Positions 54,359 to 63,085 of a stretch of 64,000 nucleotides of DNA are shown one piece after another. The translations under genes and the position numbers were made by a program. This DNA comes from Rhodobacter calidifons (GTDB lineage: Bacteria; Pseudomonadota; Alphaproteobacteria; Rhodobacterales; Rhodobacteraceae). Within the stretch, counting starts at the first letter, position 1, and each line of letters opens with the position of its first letter. Under the pieces are notes generated by a model. The model searched no databases. It saw only the letters and a program-made list of their open reading frames with translations, and was not told the DNA's origin. The stretch is taken from NCBI RefSeq assembly GCF_011174775.1, contig NZ_JAANHS010000002.1:62001-126000 (forward strand), read 5' to 3'.

Positions 54359-55132
54359 CTATTCCACGCCCAGCACGTCAGGGGTCTGCCAGCCCAGATG
54401 CTGGCCGCCATCGACTGCGATGAACTGGCCGGTCACGGCGGGGCTGTCGAGGAAGAATCCCAGCGCGGCCGTGATGTCGGAGGGGTTCGCGCCGCGGCGC
54501 AGGATGGTGGCGGCGCGCTGGCGGGTGAAGTGTTCGGCCGACTGGCGCGCGCCCTGAAGCGTGGGGCCGGGGCCGATTGCGTTGACGCGGATATGGGGCG
54601 CAAGGCCCTGGGCGGCGGTGCGGGTCAGCGCCCAGAGGCCCATCTTGGCGATGGTGTAGGTGCTGAACTCGGGCGTCGGTTTCAGGATGCGCTGGTCGAT
54701 CATGTTGACGATCAGGCCCCGGGCGAGGGGTTCCGCGTTTTCGTCGGTGGTGGCCTGGGGGCACTGGCGGGCGAAGCCCTGCGTCAGGACATAGGGCGCG
54801 CGGAGATTCGATTCGATGTGCCGGTCCCAGCTTTCGCGGGTCGCGGTGTCGATGCGGTCGTATTCGAAGATCGAGGCGTTGTTGACCAGAACGGTCAGCG
54901 GCCCGAGGGCCGCCGTGACGGCAGGGATCAGCGCCTGTGTCTCGGCTTCGACAAGCAGGTCGGCCCGGAAGGTCTGCGCCTTGCGGCCCGTGGCGCGGAT
55001 TTCCTCGGCGACTGCCTCAGCTTCCTCTGCCGAGGCCGAATAGTGGACCGCCACGTCATGGCCGCGCCCCGCGAGGTAAAGTGCCATCGCGCGGCCCAGC
55101 CGCTTGCCCGCCCCCGTCACCAGTGCCGTCAT
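54359..55132 (-). CDS. SDR-family oxidoreductase, pteridine-reductase-like
   Basis: A 257-residue Rossmann-fold dehydrogenase. The cofactor motif is ALVTGAGKRLGRAMALYLAG, the strand LVNNASIF follows, and the catalytic Tyr-Lys pair is in STYTIAKMGLWALT. The usual catalytic Ser is replaced by the MIDQR stretch, as in FolM/pteridine-reductase-like members. The Arg in GKRLG suggests NADPH. The start at 55132 overlaps the upstream zinc-ribbon gene by 4 bp. Substrate is inferred only. Confidence 0.85.
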   Translation of the reverse strand: MTALVTGAGKRLGRAMALYLAGRGHDVAVHYSASAEEAEAVAEEIRATGRKAQTFRADLLVEAETQALIPAVTAALGPLTVLVNNASIFEYDRIDTATRESWDRHIESNLRAPYVLTQGFARQCPQATTDENAEPLARGLIVNMIDQRILKPTPEFSTYTIAKMGLWALTRTAAQGLAPHIRVNAIGPGPTLQGARQSAEHFTRQRAATILRRGANPSDITAALGFFLDSPAVTGQFIAVDGGQHLGWQTPDVLGVE

Positions 55133-55314
55133 TTCCGCTTGTCCCCGCAGTCGCATGTCGTCGTGCCGATGAGGTAGCGCCCGCATTTGCGGCAGCGAGC
55201 GGCTTTCTGGCGTTTCTGCATCACGCGGGGCAGGGCGCCGGGGAACAGGGCACGGCCGATCAGGGCGATCAGGACCATGGCCAGCAGGAAGACGAGGATG
55301 ATCTTGAACAGCAT
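55129..55314 (-). CDS. Small membrane protein with C-terminal zinc ribbon
   Basis: A 61-residue protein: one or two N-terminal hydrophobic helices (IILVFLLAMVLIALIGRALF) and a basic C-terminus with four cysteines (CRKCGRYLIGTTTCDCG) that could bind zinc. It is tightly packed between the S49 peptidase gene (adjacent, no gap) and the SDR gene (4-bp overlap), which makes it a real gene. Function is unknown. Confidence 0.75.
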   Translation of the reverse strand: MLFKIILVFLLAMVLIALIGRALFPGALPRVMQKRQKAARCRKCGRYLIGTTTCDCGDKRK

Positions 55315-56106
55315 CTAGAGGCCGTAGCGCGCCCAGAGCGCCCTGTCCTCGATCGCGCCGAGCGTTTCGTCCACCAGCGACAGGCCGAGACGCTGGAACA
55401 GGCTGCGCTTGCGGCCGAAGGGGACCGGCTTGACCTTGTCGCCATACAGCTCCTTCAGTTTGGGCACCATGTGGGCGATGCCATCGGCAAGGCCAAGGTC
55501 CACCGACTGCTGCCCGACCCAGATGTCGGCGTTGAAGAGGTCCGCCGTCTGATCCAGCCGCGCCCCGCGCGAGCGTTTCACATGATCGATGAAAGCCTGA
55601 TGGATCGGGGTTTGCAGGGCCTTGAGCCGTTCCACATCCTCGGGTTTCTGCGGCAGGAAGGGGTCGGCGAAGCTTTTGGACTTGCCCGCCGTGACCACGC
55701 GCCGCTCGACCCCCTGGCGGGCCATCAGTTCGGGAAAGCCGAAGCTGGCGAAGATCACGCCGATCGAGCCGACGATGCTGCTGTGATCCACCCAGATGTC
55801 ATCTGCCGCGCAGGCCAGCCAGTAGCCGCCCGAGGCCGCGACATCCTCGACAAAAGCGTGGACGGGGATCTTCTTCTCATCCGCCAGCCTGCGGATGCGG
55901 GCGGCGATCAGGCTGGACTGCACCGCCGATCCTCCGGGCGAGTTGACCTGAAGCGCCACGGCGGCGGGTTTCAGCTTGAAGGCCTTGTCGATCAGGGGCG
56001 CCAGCGCCTCGTCGTTGAGGGACCGGGTGCCGGTGCCGATGGTGCCGCCAAGGCGGATCACCGGGACGATGGCGGGTTTCGGCAGGAAGGGGATGAAGCG
56101 GCGCAT
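55315..56106 (-). CDS. S49-family (SppA/SohB-like) peptidase
   Basis: A 263-residue protein. The catalytic Ser lies in VEDVAASGGYWLACAADDIW, with the general-base Lys expected in the conserved helix following. The earlier motif VALQVNSPGGSAVQSSLIAA and SSIVGSIGVIFAS are family signatures. It has no clear N-terminal signal, unlike SppA. It probably degrades membrane-derived peptides. It is the first gene of the series peptidase, zinc-ribbon protein, SDR, and is divergent from the LysR gene across 60 bp. Confidence 0.9.
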   Translation of the reverse strand: MRRFIPFLPKPAIVPVIRLGGTIGTGTRSLNDEALAPLIDKAFKLKPAAVALQVNSPGGSAVQSSLIAARIRRLADEKKIPVHAFVEDVAASGGYWLACAADDIWVDHSSIVGSIGVIFASFGFPELMARQGVERRVVTAGKSKSFADPFLPQKPEDVERLKALQTPIHQAFIDHVKRSRGARLDQTADLFNADIWVGQQSVDLGLADGIAHMVPKLKELYGDKVKPVPFGRKRSLFQRLGLSLVDETLGAIEDRALWARYGL

Positions 56107-56166
56107 GGGCCACAGGTAAGCCGTGCAGGGCTTGCGGGCAAGGGCGGCGCGCGGCAGGGTTCGGGA

Positions 56167-57048
56167 ATGATCGACAAGCTGGAAATGTTCATCGCGCTGG
56201 CAAAGGAACGGCACTTCGGCCGCGCGGCGGAGGTCTGCGGGGTGACGCAGCCCTCGCTGTCCAGCGCGATCCGGCAGCTGGAGGATCAACTGGGCGTGCA
56301 GCTGGTGTTCCGGGGCAGCCGCTTCCAGGGCCTGACGCCGGAAGGCCAGCGGGTGCTGGACCGGGCGCTGGGCATCGTGGGTGACGTGCGGGCGTTGAAG
56401 GACGAGATGCGGGTGGTGCGGTCGGGCCTGTCGGGCAACCTGCGGATCGGGGTGATCCCGACGGCCCTGCCGATGGTGGCCGATCTGACGGGGCCTTTCA
56501 CGCAGAAGCACCCGAATGTGCGGGTGTCCATCCTGTCGCGGACGAGCATCGAGATCCTGACGGGCATCGAGGCCTTGGACCTGGAGGCGGGCATCACCTA
56601 TCTGGACAACGAGCCGCTGGGCCGGGTGTCTCAGGTGCCGCTTTACACCGAGTTCTACCGGCTGCTGATCGCCCCCGGATCGGACATGGCCTCGCGGCGG
56701 CAGGTGAGTTGGGCGGATCTCTCGGCTGTTCCCCTGTGCCTTCTGACCTCTGACATGCAGAACCGGCGGATCGTGAACCAGCATCTGGGCGAGGCGGGGG
56801 TGGTGGCCCAGCCGATGATCGAGTCGAACTCCACCATGGCGCTGGTCGCCCATGTGCTGACCGGGCGCTGGGCGAGCGTGGTGCCGAAGAAGCTGGCCGA
56901 CATGTTCGTGGCGGATGGGCGGCTGGTGTCGATCCCCATCGTCGAGCCGGAGGCCGAGCATACCGTGGGCCTGATCGCGGCGCGGCGGGACCCGCAGACT
57001 CCGGTCTTGCAGGCGCTGGTGGACGAGGCGGCGCGGCTATTTCGATAG
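56167..57048 (+). CDS. LysR-family regulator, probably of the fds operon
   Basis: A 293-residue LysR-type protein. The helix-turn-helix is FGRAAEVCGVTQPSLSSAIR, followed by QLEDQLGVQLVFRGSRF. The C-terminal ligand domain begins near residue 90 (GNLRIGVIPTALPMVADLTG). It precedes fdsG by 89 bp in the same direction. An ATAG-N7-CTAT site overlaps its last codons, which fits LysR-type control of the fds operon, as in Cupriavidus FdsR. Ligand is unknown. Confidence 0.85.
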   Translation: MIDKLEMFIALAKERHFGRAAEVCGVTQPSLSSAIRQLEDQLGVQLVFRGSRFQGLTPEGQRVLDRALGIVGDVRALKDEMRVVRSGLSGNLRIGVIPTALPMVADLTGPFTQKHPNVRVSILSRTSIEILTGIEALDLEAGITYLDNEPLGRVSQVPLYTEFYRLLIAPGSDMASRRQVSWADLSAVPLCLLTSDMQNRRIVNQHLGEAGVVAQPMIESNSTMALVAHVLTGRWASVVPKKLADMFVADGRLVSIPIVEPEAEHTVGLIAARRDPQTPVLQALVDEAARLFR

Positions 57049-57061
57049 TTTCCGTCTATCG
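57043..57061. promoter_or_regulatory. LysR-type operator upstream of fdsG
   Basis: CGATAG-TTTCCGT-CTATCG is a 6-7-6 inverted repeat containing ATAG-N7-CTAT, the tetranucleotide pair bound by many LysR-type regulators. It includes the stop codon of the LysR gene (57046-57048) and lies about 77 bp before fdsG. The following GGTATATCTAC may be a diverged second half. Confidence 0.6.
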
Positions 57062-57137
57062 TTTGACGGTATATCTACATTGAAAATCGTATCAAGCCGG
57101 GCGTATACCTTGGGATGCCAGCCAGAGGTCTGCCCGC

Positions 57138-57596
57138 ATGCTCGATTCCCAAGACCATTCCGACCGGATCGCCGAGATCCTTGAGGCCCATCAGGGGCTG
57201 GAGGGGCCGCTGCTGCCGATCCTCCATGCGGTGCAGGAGGCGTTCGGCTACATCCCCGAGGCTGCGGTGCCGCAGATCGCCAAGGCGCTGATGCTGTCGA
57301 AGGCGGAAGTGCATGGGGTGGTCAGTTTCTACCACGATTTCCGGTCGAAACCTGCGGGACGGCATGTGCTGAAGCTGTGCCGGGCCGAGGCCTGCCAGAC
57401 CATGGGCGCGGATGCCGTGGCGGACCGGATCAAGCGGGCGTTGGGGATCGGCTGGCACGAGACGACGTCGGACGGCCGCGTAACGCTGGAGCCGGTGTTC
57501 TGCCTGGGCCTCTGCGCCTGCGGGCCGGCGGCGATGGTGGATGGGCGGCTGGTGGGCCGGGTGGATGAAAGCGTCTGCGCGGAGGTGGCGAAATGA
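57138..57596 (+). CDS. fdsG: NAD-dependent formate dehydrogenase gamma subunit FdsG
   Basis: A 152-residue NuoE-like protein. The thioredoxin-like 2Fe-2S cluster is held by LCRAEACQTMG and CLGLCACGPAAMV (four cysteines). The N-terminal helical part is HQGLEGPLLPILHAVQEAFG. It passes electrons between FdsA and the FMN of FdsB. Its last 4 bp overlap fdsB. Confidence 0.97.
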   Translation: MLDSQDHSDRIAEILEAHQGLEGPLLPILHAVQEAFGYIPEAAVPQIAKALMLSKAEVHGVVSFYHDFRSKPAGRHVLKLCRAEACQTMGADAVADRIKRALGIGWHETTSDGRVTLEPVFCLGLCACGPAAMVDGRLVGRVDESVCAEVAK

Positions 57597-59098
57597 AGGT
57601 CTTCGTTCCTCTGGATTCGGCGGCGGTTGCGCTGGGGGCTGACCGGATCGCCGAGGCGATTGTGGCCCAGGGCGCGGCGCGCGGGGTGACGGTGCAGGTG
57701 GTCCGCAATGGCTCGCGCGGGATGGTCTGGCTGGAGCCGCTGGTCGAGGTGGAGGTGGATGGTGTCCGCCACGGCTTCGGCCCGATGACTCTGGCCGATG
57801 TGCCGGGGCTGTTCAGCGATCTGGCGTCGCACCCGAAGGCCATCGGCCCGGTCGAGGCGCATCCCTGGATGAAGGGCCAGACGCGGTTGACCTTTGCCCG
57901 GGTGGGCGTGATCGACCCGCTGTCGCTGGACGACTACCGCGCGCATGGCGGGCTGGTGGGGCTGGACCGCGCCCGGGGGATGACCAGGGCCGAGATTGTC
58001 GCCGAGGTGACGGAGTCCGGCTTGCGCGGTCGCGGTGGGGCCGGGTTCCCGACCGGGATCAAGTGGAAGACCGTCTCGGAAGCTGCGGGCGACCAGAAAT
58101 ACATCGTCTGCAACGCGGATGAGGGCGACAGCGCCACCTTCGCCGACCGGATGCTGATGGAGGGCGATCCTTTCTGCCTGATAGAGGGCATGGCGATTGC
58201 GGGCCTCGCCTGCGGGGCTACCAAGGGCTATGTGTATATACGTTCTGAATATCCGGTGGCGATCCGGGTGATGGAGGCGGCCGTTCGGATCGCGCGCGAG
58301 GCCGGGGTGCTGGGCGCGGCCTTCGACATGGAAATCCGCGTCGGTGCAGGGGCCTATGTCTGCGGCGAGGAGACCAGCCTCCTGAACAGCCTTGAGGGCA
58401 AGCGCGGGGTGGTCCGCGCCAAGCCGCCGCTGCCGGCGCTACAGGGGTTCCTGGGGCGGCCTACCGTGGTGAACAACGTGATTTCCTTGGCGTCTGTGCC
58501 GGTGATCCTGGCGAAGGGCGCGGCCTTCTACAAGGACTTCGGGCTGGGCCGGTCGCGCGGGACGATCCCGTTGCAGATTGCCGGGAACGTGAAATACGGC
58601 GGGTTGTATGAGGTGGCCTTCGGGCTGACCCTGGGCGAGATCGTCAACGGGATCGGCGGCGGCACGGCCAGTGGCCGGCCGGTGAAGGCGGTACAGGTGG
58701 GCGGGCCCCTGGGCGCCTGGTTCCCGCCCGCGCTGTTCGACACGCCCTTCGGGTATGAGGAGTTCGGCGCGAAGGACGGGCTGATCGGCCATGCCGGCCT
58801 GACCGTCGCCGACGACACGGTTGACATGTTGCAGATGGCGCGCTTTGCGATGGAGTTCTGCGCGATCGAGTCCTGCGGGAAATGCACGCCCTGCCGGATC
58901 GGCTCGACCCGGGGGGTGGAGACCATTGACCGGCTGGCCCGGGGCGATGCCAGCGCGCTGCCGATCCTGACCGACCTGTGCAACACGATGAAATTCGGCT
59001 CGCTCTGCGCGCTTGGGGGCTTCACGCCCTATCCGGTGCTGAGCGCGCTGACGCATTTCCCCGATGACTTCGCCCGGCAGCGGGAGGCCGCAGAATGA
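57593..59098 (+). CDS. fdsB: NAD-dependent formate dehydrogenase beta subunit FdsB
   Basis: A 501-residue NuoF-like protein. An N-terminal thioredoxin-like domain precedes the FMN/NADH domain (GLRGRGGAGFPTGIKWKTVS, CNADEGDSATFADR, GAGAYVCGEETSLLNSLEG). The 4Fe-4S cluster is ESCGKCTPCRIGSTRG plus a later Cys. It reduces NAD+ with electrons from formate. It contains GTATATAC at 58234-58241 (coding VYIR). It is coupled to fdsG and followed by tandem palindromes before fdsA. Confidence 0.97.
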   Translation: MKVFVPLDSAAVALGADRIAEAIVAQGAARGVTVQVVRNGSRGMVWLEPLVEVEVDGVRHGFGPMTLADVPGLFSDLASHPKAIGPVEAHPWMKGQTRLTFARVGVIDPLSLDDYRAHGGLVGLDRARGMTRAEIVAEVTESGLRGRGGAGFPTGIKWKTVSEAAGDQKYIVCNADEGDSATFADRMLMEGDPFCLIEGMAIAGLACGATKGYVYIRSEYPVAIRVMEAAVRIAREAGVLGAAFDMEIRVGAGAYVCGEETSLLNSLEGKRGVVRAKPPLPALQGFLGRPTVVNNVISLASVPVILAKGAAFYKDFGLGRSRGTIPLQIAGNVKYGGLYEVAFGLTLGEIVNGIGGGTASGRPVKAVQVGGPLGAWFPPALFDTPFGYEEFGAKDGLIGHAGLTVADDTVDMLQMARFAMEFCAIESCGKCTPCRIGSTRGVETIDRLARGDASALPILTDLCNTMKFGSLCALGGFTPYPVLSALTHFPDDFARQREAAE

Positions 59099-59103
59099 GG
59101 CTG

Positions 59104-59149
59104 CAAAATTCTTCGAAGAATTTTGCCAAGATTTTTCGAAAAATCTTGG
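59104..59149. repeat. Two tandem perfect palindromes between fdsB and fdsA
   Basis: The first is 22 bp (59104-59125, half-site CAAAATTCTTC) and the second 24 bp (59126-59149, half-site CCAAGATTTTTC). Both centre on TTCGAA and abut with no spacer. Each can form a loopless or tetraloop hairpin in the mRNA. They lie between two genes of one operon, so they more likely stabilise or attenuate the message than end it. Their AT content contrasts with the operon. Confidence 0.85.
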
Positions 59150-59183
59150 CCCGCGCGGGTGGACAGGTTCCGAGGAGGACCGC

Positions 59184-62060
59184 ATGAAGGACTTCATCAT
59201 CCCCGACCGCGATTTCGGCACTCCGGCTGCCAGGTCGAAGACCATGGTCACGCTGACCATCGACGGCTTTGAAGTGACGGTGCCGGAAGGCACCAGCATC
59301 ATGCGCGCGGCGGCGGAGATCGGGATTTCGGTTCCGAAACTGTGCGCGACGGACAGTCTGGAGGCCTTCGGGTCCTGCCGTCTCTGCCTGGTGGAGATCG
59401 AGGGGCGGGCAGGAACGCCGGCCTCCTGCACCACGCCGGTGGCGCCGGGGCTGAAGGTTCACACCCAGACCGGCAAGCTGAAGCAGCTGCGGCGCGGGGT
59501 GATGGAGCTGTATATCTCGGACCACCCGCTGGACTGCCTGACGTGCAGCGCAAACGGCGATTGCGAGTTGCAGGACATGGCGGGGGCGGTGGGCCTGCGC
59601 GATGTGCGGTATGAGGCTGTAGATACGCATTTCAAGCCGCGCAACACCAGCGGCGAGGCGAACCCGCTGTATATACCGCGCGACGATTCCAACCCCTATT
59701 TCAGCTATGATCCGCAGAAATGCATCGTATGCAGCCGCTGCGTGCGGGCCTGCGAGGAAGTGCAGGGGACCTTTGCGCTGACCATCGAGGGGCGGGGCTT
59801 CGACAGCCGGGTGTCCTTCGGCGCGAAGTCGGACAATGCGCTGGCCAGCGATTGCGTGTCTTGCGGCGCCTGCGTGCAGGCCTGCCCGACGGCGACCTTG
59901 CAGGAGAAGTCGGTGATCGAGATCGGGACGCCGGACCGGTCGATCATCACCACCTGCGCCTATTGCGGGGTGGGCTGTTCGTTCAAGGCCGAGATGCGCG
60001 GCGACGAGCTGGTGCGCATGACGCCCTACAAGCACGGCAAGGCCAACCGGGGGCACAGCTGCGTCAAGGGCCGGTTTGCCTATGGCTATGCCACGCACAA
60101 GGACCGCATCCTGAAGCCGATGATCCGCGAGACCATCGAGGAGCCCTGGCGAGAAGTGTCCTGGGCCGAGGCGATGGAGTTCGCCGCCGCCAGGATGAAG
60201 GGCATCCAGGCGAAATACGGGCGCAATTCGGTGGGGGTCATCACCTCCAGCCGCTGCACCAACGAGGAAGCCTATCTGGTCCAGAAACTCGCCCGGGCGG
60301 TGTTCCGCAACAACAACACCGACACCTGCGCGCGGGTCTGCCATTCGCCCACCGGCTATGGGCTGGGGCAGACTTTCGGCACCAGCGCGGGCACGCAGGA
60401 CTTTGATTCGGTCGAGGAAGCCGATGTCATCATGGTCATCGGTGCGAACCCCCATGCCGGGCATCCGGTCTTCGCCAGCCGGATGAAGAGGCGGCTGCGC
60501 CAGGGGGCGAAGCTGATCGTCGTCGATCCCCGGCGCACGGAAACGGTGGAAGGCCCGCATTACAAGGCGGCGCATCATCTGGCGCTGACGCCGGGGACGA
60601 ACGTCGCCGTGGTCTCGGCCATGGCGCATGTGATCGTGACCGAGAAGCTCTACAATGAAGAGTTCATCCGCAGCCGCTGCGACTGGGACGAGTTCCTGGA
60701 CTATGCCGAGTTCATCAGCGACCCGCGTCACAGCCCCGAGGCGGTGGAGCTGGTCACCGGCGTCCCGGCCGAGGAGCTGCGCGCGGCGGCGCGGCTCTAT
60801 GCCACCGGCGGCAATGCGGCGATCTACTACGGGCTTGGGGTGACAGAGCACAGCCAGGGCTCCACCACCGTGATCGGGATCGCCAACCTCGCCATGCTGA
60901 CCGGCAATATCGGGCGGCGCGGCGTGGGGGTGAACCCTCTGCGGGGGCAGAACAACGTGCAGGGGTCCTGTGACATGGGGTCCTTCCCGCATGAACTGCC
61001 GGGCTACCGCCATGTGAAGAACCCGGAAGTCCGCGCGATCTATGAGGCGGCCTGGGGTGTCAAGCTGGACCCGGAACCCGGCCTGCGCATCCCGAACATG
61101 CTGGACGCCGCCGTGGAAGGCACGTTCAAGGGGCTCTATTGCCAGGGTGAGGACATCCTGCAATCCGACCCCGACACGAAGCACGTTGCGGCGGGTCTGG
61201 CGGCGATGGAATGCGTGATCGTCCACGACCTGTTCCTGAACGAGACGGCGAATTACGCGCATGTGTTCTTCCCCGGCTCCACCTTCCTGGAAAAGGACGG
61301 GACCTTCACCAATGCCGAACGCCGGATCAACATGGTCCGCAAGGTGATGGCTCCGAAGCAGGGCTATGCCGACTGGGAAGTGACCCAGATGTTTGCGAAC
61401 GCGATGGGGGCGAACTGGGGTTACACGCATCCCAGCCAGATCATGGAAGAAATCGCCATGACCACGCCGTCCTTCGCGGGCGTGACCTACGAGAAGCTGG
61501 AGACGCTGGGCAGCGTCCAGTGGCCCTGCAACGAAAAGGCGCCCGAGGGCACTCCGCTGATGCACATCGACGGCTTCGTGCGCGGCAAGGGCAAGTTCAT
61601 CCGCACCGAATATGTGGCGACGGACGAAAAGACCGGGCCGCGCTTCCCGCTGCTGCTGACAACGGGGCGTATCCTGTCGCAGTACAACGTGGGCGCGCAG
61701 ACGCGGCGGACGGCGAATGTGGTCTGGCATGATGAGGATGTGCTGGAGATCCACCCGCACGATGCGGAAAACCGCGGCATCCGCGAGGGCGACTATGTGC
61801 GGCTGGCCAGCCGGTCGGGGGAGACGACCTTGCGGGCGACGCTGACCGACAAGGTGCCTCCCGGCGTGGTCTATACGACCTTCCACTTCCCCGGAACGCA
61901 GGCGAACGTCATCACCACCGACTTCAGCGACTGGGCGACCAACTGCCCGGAATACAAGGTGACGGCGGTGCAGGTCTCGCCGTCCAACGGTCCGTCCGAG
62001 TGGCAGAAGGAATACGAGGCCCAGGCCGCCCGGTCGCGCCGGATTCTGGCGGCGGAATGA
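59184..62060 (+). CDS. fdsA: NAD-dependent formate dehydrogenase alpha subunit FdsA (Mo, Fe-S)
   Basis: A 958-residue protein. Cluster ligands in order: 2Fe-2S (C54, C65, C68, C82), a His-ligated 4Fe-4S (H114, C118, C121, C127), two ferredoxin-type 4Fe-4S (C180/183/186/190 and C224/227/230/234), and the catalytic-domain 4Fe-4S (C258, C261, C265, C293). The molybdenum ligand is C386 in ARVCHSPTGYG, with the adjacent His, so it uses Cys and not Sec. It oxidises formate to CO2 with a bis-MGD cofactor. The start follows GAGGAGGA. It carries GTAGATAC (59619) and GTATATAC (59669). Confidence 0.98.
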   Translation: MKDFIIPDRDFGTPAARSKTMVTLTIDGFEVTVPEGTSIMRAAAEIGISVPKLCATDSLEAFGSCRLCLVEIEGRAGTPASCTTPVAPGLKVHTQTGKLKQLRRGVMELYISDHPLDCLTCSANGDCELQDMAGAVGLRDVRYEAVDTHFKPRNTSGEANPLYIPRDDSNPYFSYDPQKCIVCSRCVRACEEVQGTFALTIEGRGFDSRVSFGAKSDNALASDCVSCGACVQACPTATLQEKSVIEIGTPDRSIITTCAYCGVGCSFKAEMRGDELVRMTPYKHGKANRGHSCVKGRFAYGYATHKDRILKPMIRETIEEPWREVSWAEAMEFAAARMKGIQAKYGRNSVGVITSSRCTNEEAYLVQKLARAVFRNNNTDTCARVCHSPTGYGLGQTFGTSAGTQDFDSVEEADVIMVIGANPHAGHPVFASRMKRRLRQGAKLIVVDPRRTETVEGPHYKAAHHLALTPGTNVAVVSAMAHVIVTEKLYNEEFIRSRCDWDEFLDYAEFISDPRHSPEAVELVTGVPAEELRAAARLYATGGNAAIYYGLGVTEHSQGSTTVIGIANLAMLTGNIGRRGVGVNPLRGQNNVQGSCDMGSFPHELPGYRHVKNPEVRAIYEAAWGVKLDPEPGLRIPNMLDAAVEGTFKGLYCQGEDILQSDPDTKHVAAGLAAMECVIVHDLFLNETANYAHVFFPGSTFLEKDGTFTNAERRINMVRKVMAPKQGYADWEVTQMFANAMGANWGYTHPSQIMEEIAMTTPSFAGVTYEKLETLGSVQWPCNEKAPEGTPLMHIDGFVRGKGKFIRTEYVATDEKTGPRFPLLLTTGRILSQYNVGAQTRRTANVVWHDEDVLEIHPHDAENRGIREGDYVRLASRSGETTLRATLTDKVPPGVVYTTFHFPGTQANVITTDFSDWATNCPEYKVTAVQVSPSNGPSEWQKEYEAQAARSRRILAAE

Positions 62061-62857
62061 AGGGCGCGCGGGCCACGCCCCGGCTGGTGTTCGGGACTTC
62101 GGTTGCGGCCGGAGAACGGGTGCTGCCCGAGGAAGTGGCCGTGGCGCTGTCATTCAACGGGACGACGCAGGCGGTGATGATGGCAACGCCCGCGGATCTG
62201 GAGGATTTCGGTGTGGGCTTCGCCCTGACCGAGGGGATTGCCCGGCCCGAGGAGATCCTGTCGGTCGAGGTGGTCGAGGTCGCGCGGGGCTGGGACGTGC
62301 AGGTCTGGCTGCGCCCCGAGGCCGAGGCCCGGCTGGCGGCGCGGCGGCGGGTGATGGCAGGGCCGGTGGGCTGCGGGCTGTGCGGGATCGACTCGATCGA
62401 CCAGGCGCTGCGCGAGGTGCCGGTGGTGCCGCCCTCGCCATTCCGGATGACGCCTTCGCAGGTGCTGGCGGCGGTCGCGGCGCTGCCGGGGCAGCAGCGG
62501 CTGCACGACGCGACGCGGGCGGTGCATGGCGCGGCGTTCTGGAACGGGCGGATCGCCCTGGCCCGTGAGGACGTGGGGCGGCACAACGCGCTGGACAAGC
62601 TGGTCGGCGGGATGCTGCGGGAGGGGATCGCTCTGCCGGGTGCGGTGGTGCTGACCAGCCGCGTCTCGACCGACATGGTGCAGAAGGTGGCCATGCTGGG
62701 CGCGCCGATGGTGATTGCGGTTTCAGCCCCGACGGTGGCGGCGGTGGATCTGGCCGAGGCTGCGGGGATCACCCTTGTGGCTGTGGCGAGGGGGGAGCGT
62801 TTCGAGGTCTTCTCGCATACGGATCGGATTGTGACGGAGGAAGCCCGTGTCGGTTGA
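62057..62857 (+). CDS. fdsC: Formate dehydrogenase accessory protein FdsC (FdhD family)
   Basis: A 266-residue FdhD-family protein. The CxxC motif is GPVGCGLCGIDS (C106, C109). Other signatures are DFGVGFALTEGIA, VHGAAFWNGRIALAREDVGR-HNALDKLVGG and VLTSRVSTDMVQKVAMLG. It handles sulfuration and delivery of the Mo cofactor to FdsA. ATGA overlap with fdsA and an 11-bp overlap with fdsD show a single operon. Confidence 0.96.
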   Translation: MKGARATPRLVFGTSVAAGERVLPEEVAVALSFNGTTQAVMMATPADLEDFGVGFALTEGIARPEEILSVEVVEVARGWDVQVWLRPEAEARLAARRRVMAGPVGCGLCGIDSIDQALREVPVVPPSPFRMTPSQVLAAVAALPGQQRLHDATRAVHGAAFWNGRIALAREDVGRHNALDKLVGGMLREGIALPGAVVLTSRVSTDMVQKVAMLGAPMVIAVSAPTVAAVDLAEAAGITLVAVARGERFEVFSHTDRIVTEEARVG

Positions 62858-63074
62858 AAAGATCACCCGGATGGCGAATGATATCGCGAAGTTCATGGAA
62901 TCGAAGCCGCATGACGAGGGCGCGGCGCTGCTGGCGGCCCATATCAACGATTTCTGGGATCCCCGGATGCGGCGGCAGCTGTTCGAGATCCTGGATGCCG
63001 GCGGGGCGGGGCTGCGGCCGCTGGTGATCGACGCGGCCGGCGCGATCCGGCGGCCGGTGCCCGCAGCGGCCTGA
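62847..63074 (+). CDS. fdsD: Formate dehydrogenase delta subunit FdsD
   Basis: A 75-residue protein, MSVEKITRMANDIAKFMESK, then AAHINDFWDPRMRRQLFEIL, typical FdsD. It is a small, cysteine-free subunit needed for an active complex. The GTG start lies within fdsC and has GGAGGAA before it. Tandem hairpins close the operon. Confidence 0.95.
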   Translation: MSVEKITRMANDIAKFMESKPHDEGAALLAAHINDFWDPRMRRQLFEILDAGGAGLRPLVIDAAGAIRRPVPAAA

Positions 63075-63085
63075 TCCCGGGGGCG

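Noticed and set aside
59022-62153. Long open frame of 1043 codons antisense to fdsA
   Set aside because: Same effect of codon bias on the opposite strand; the product is His/Arg/Pro-rich and has no domain.
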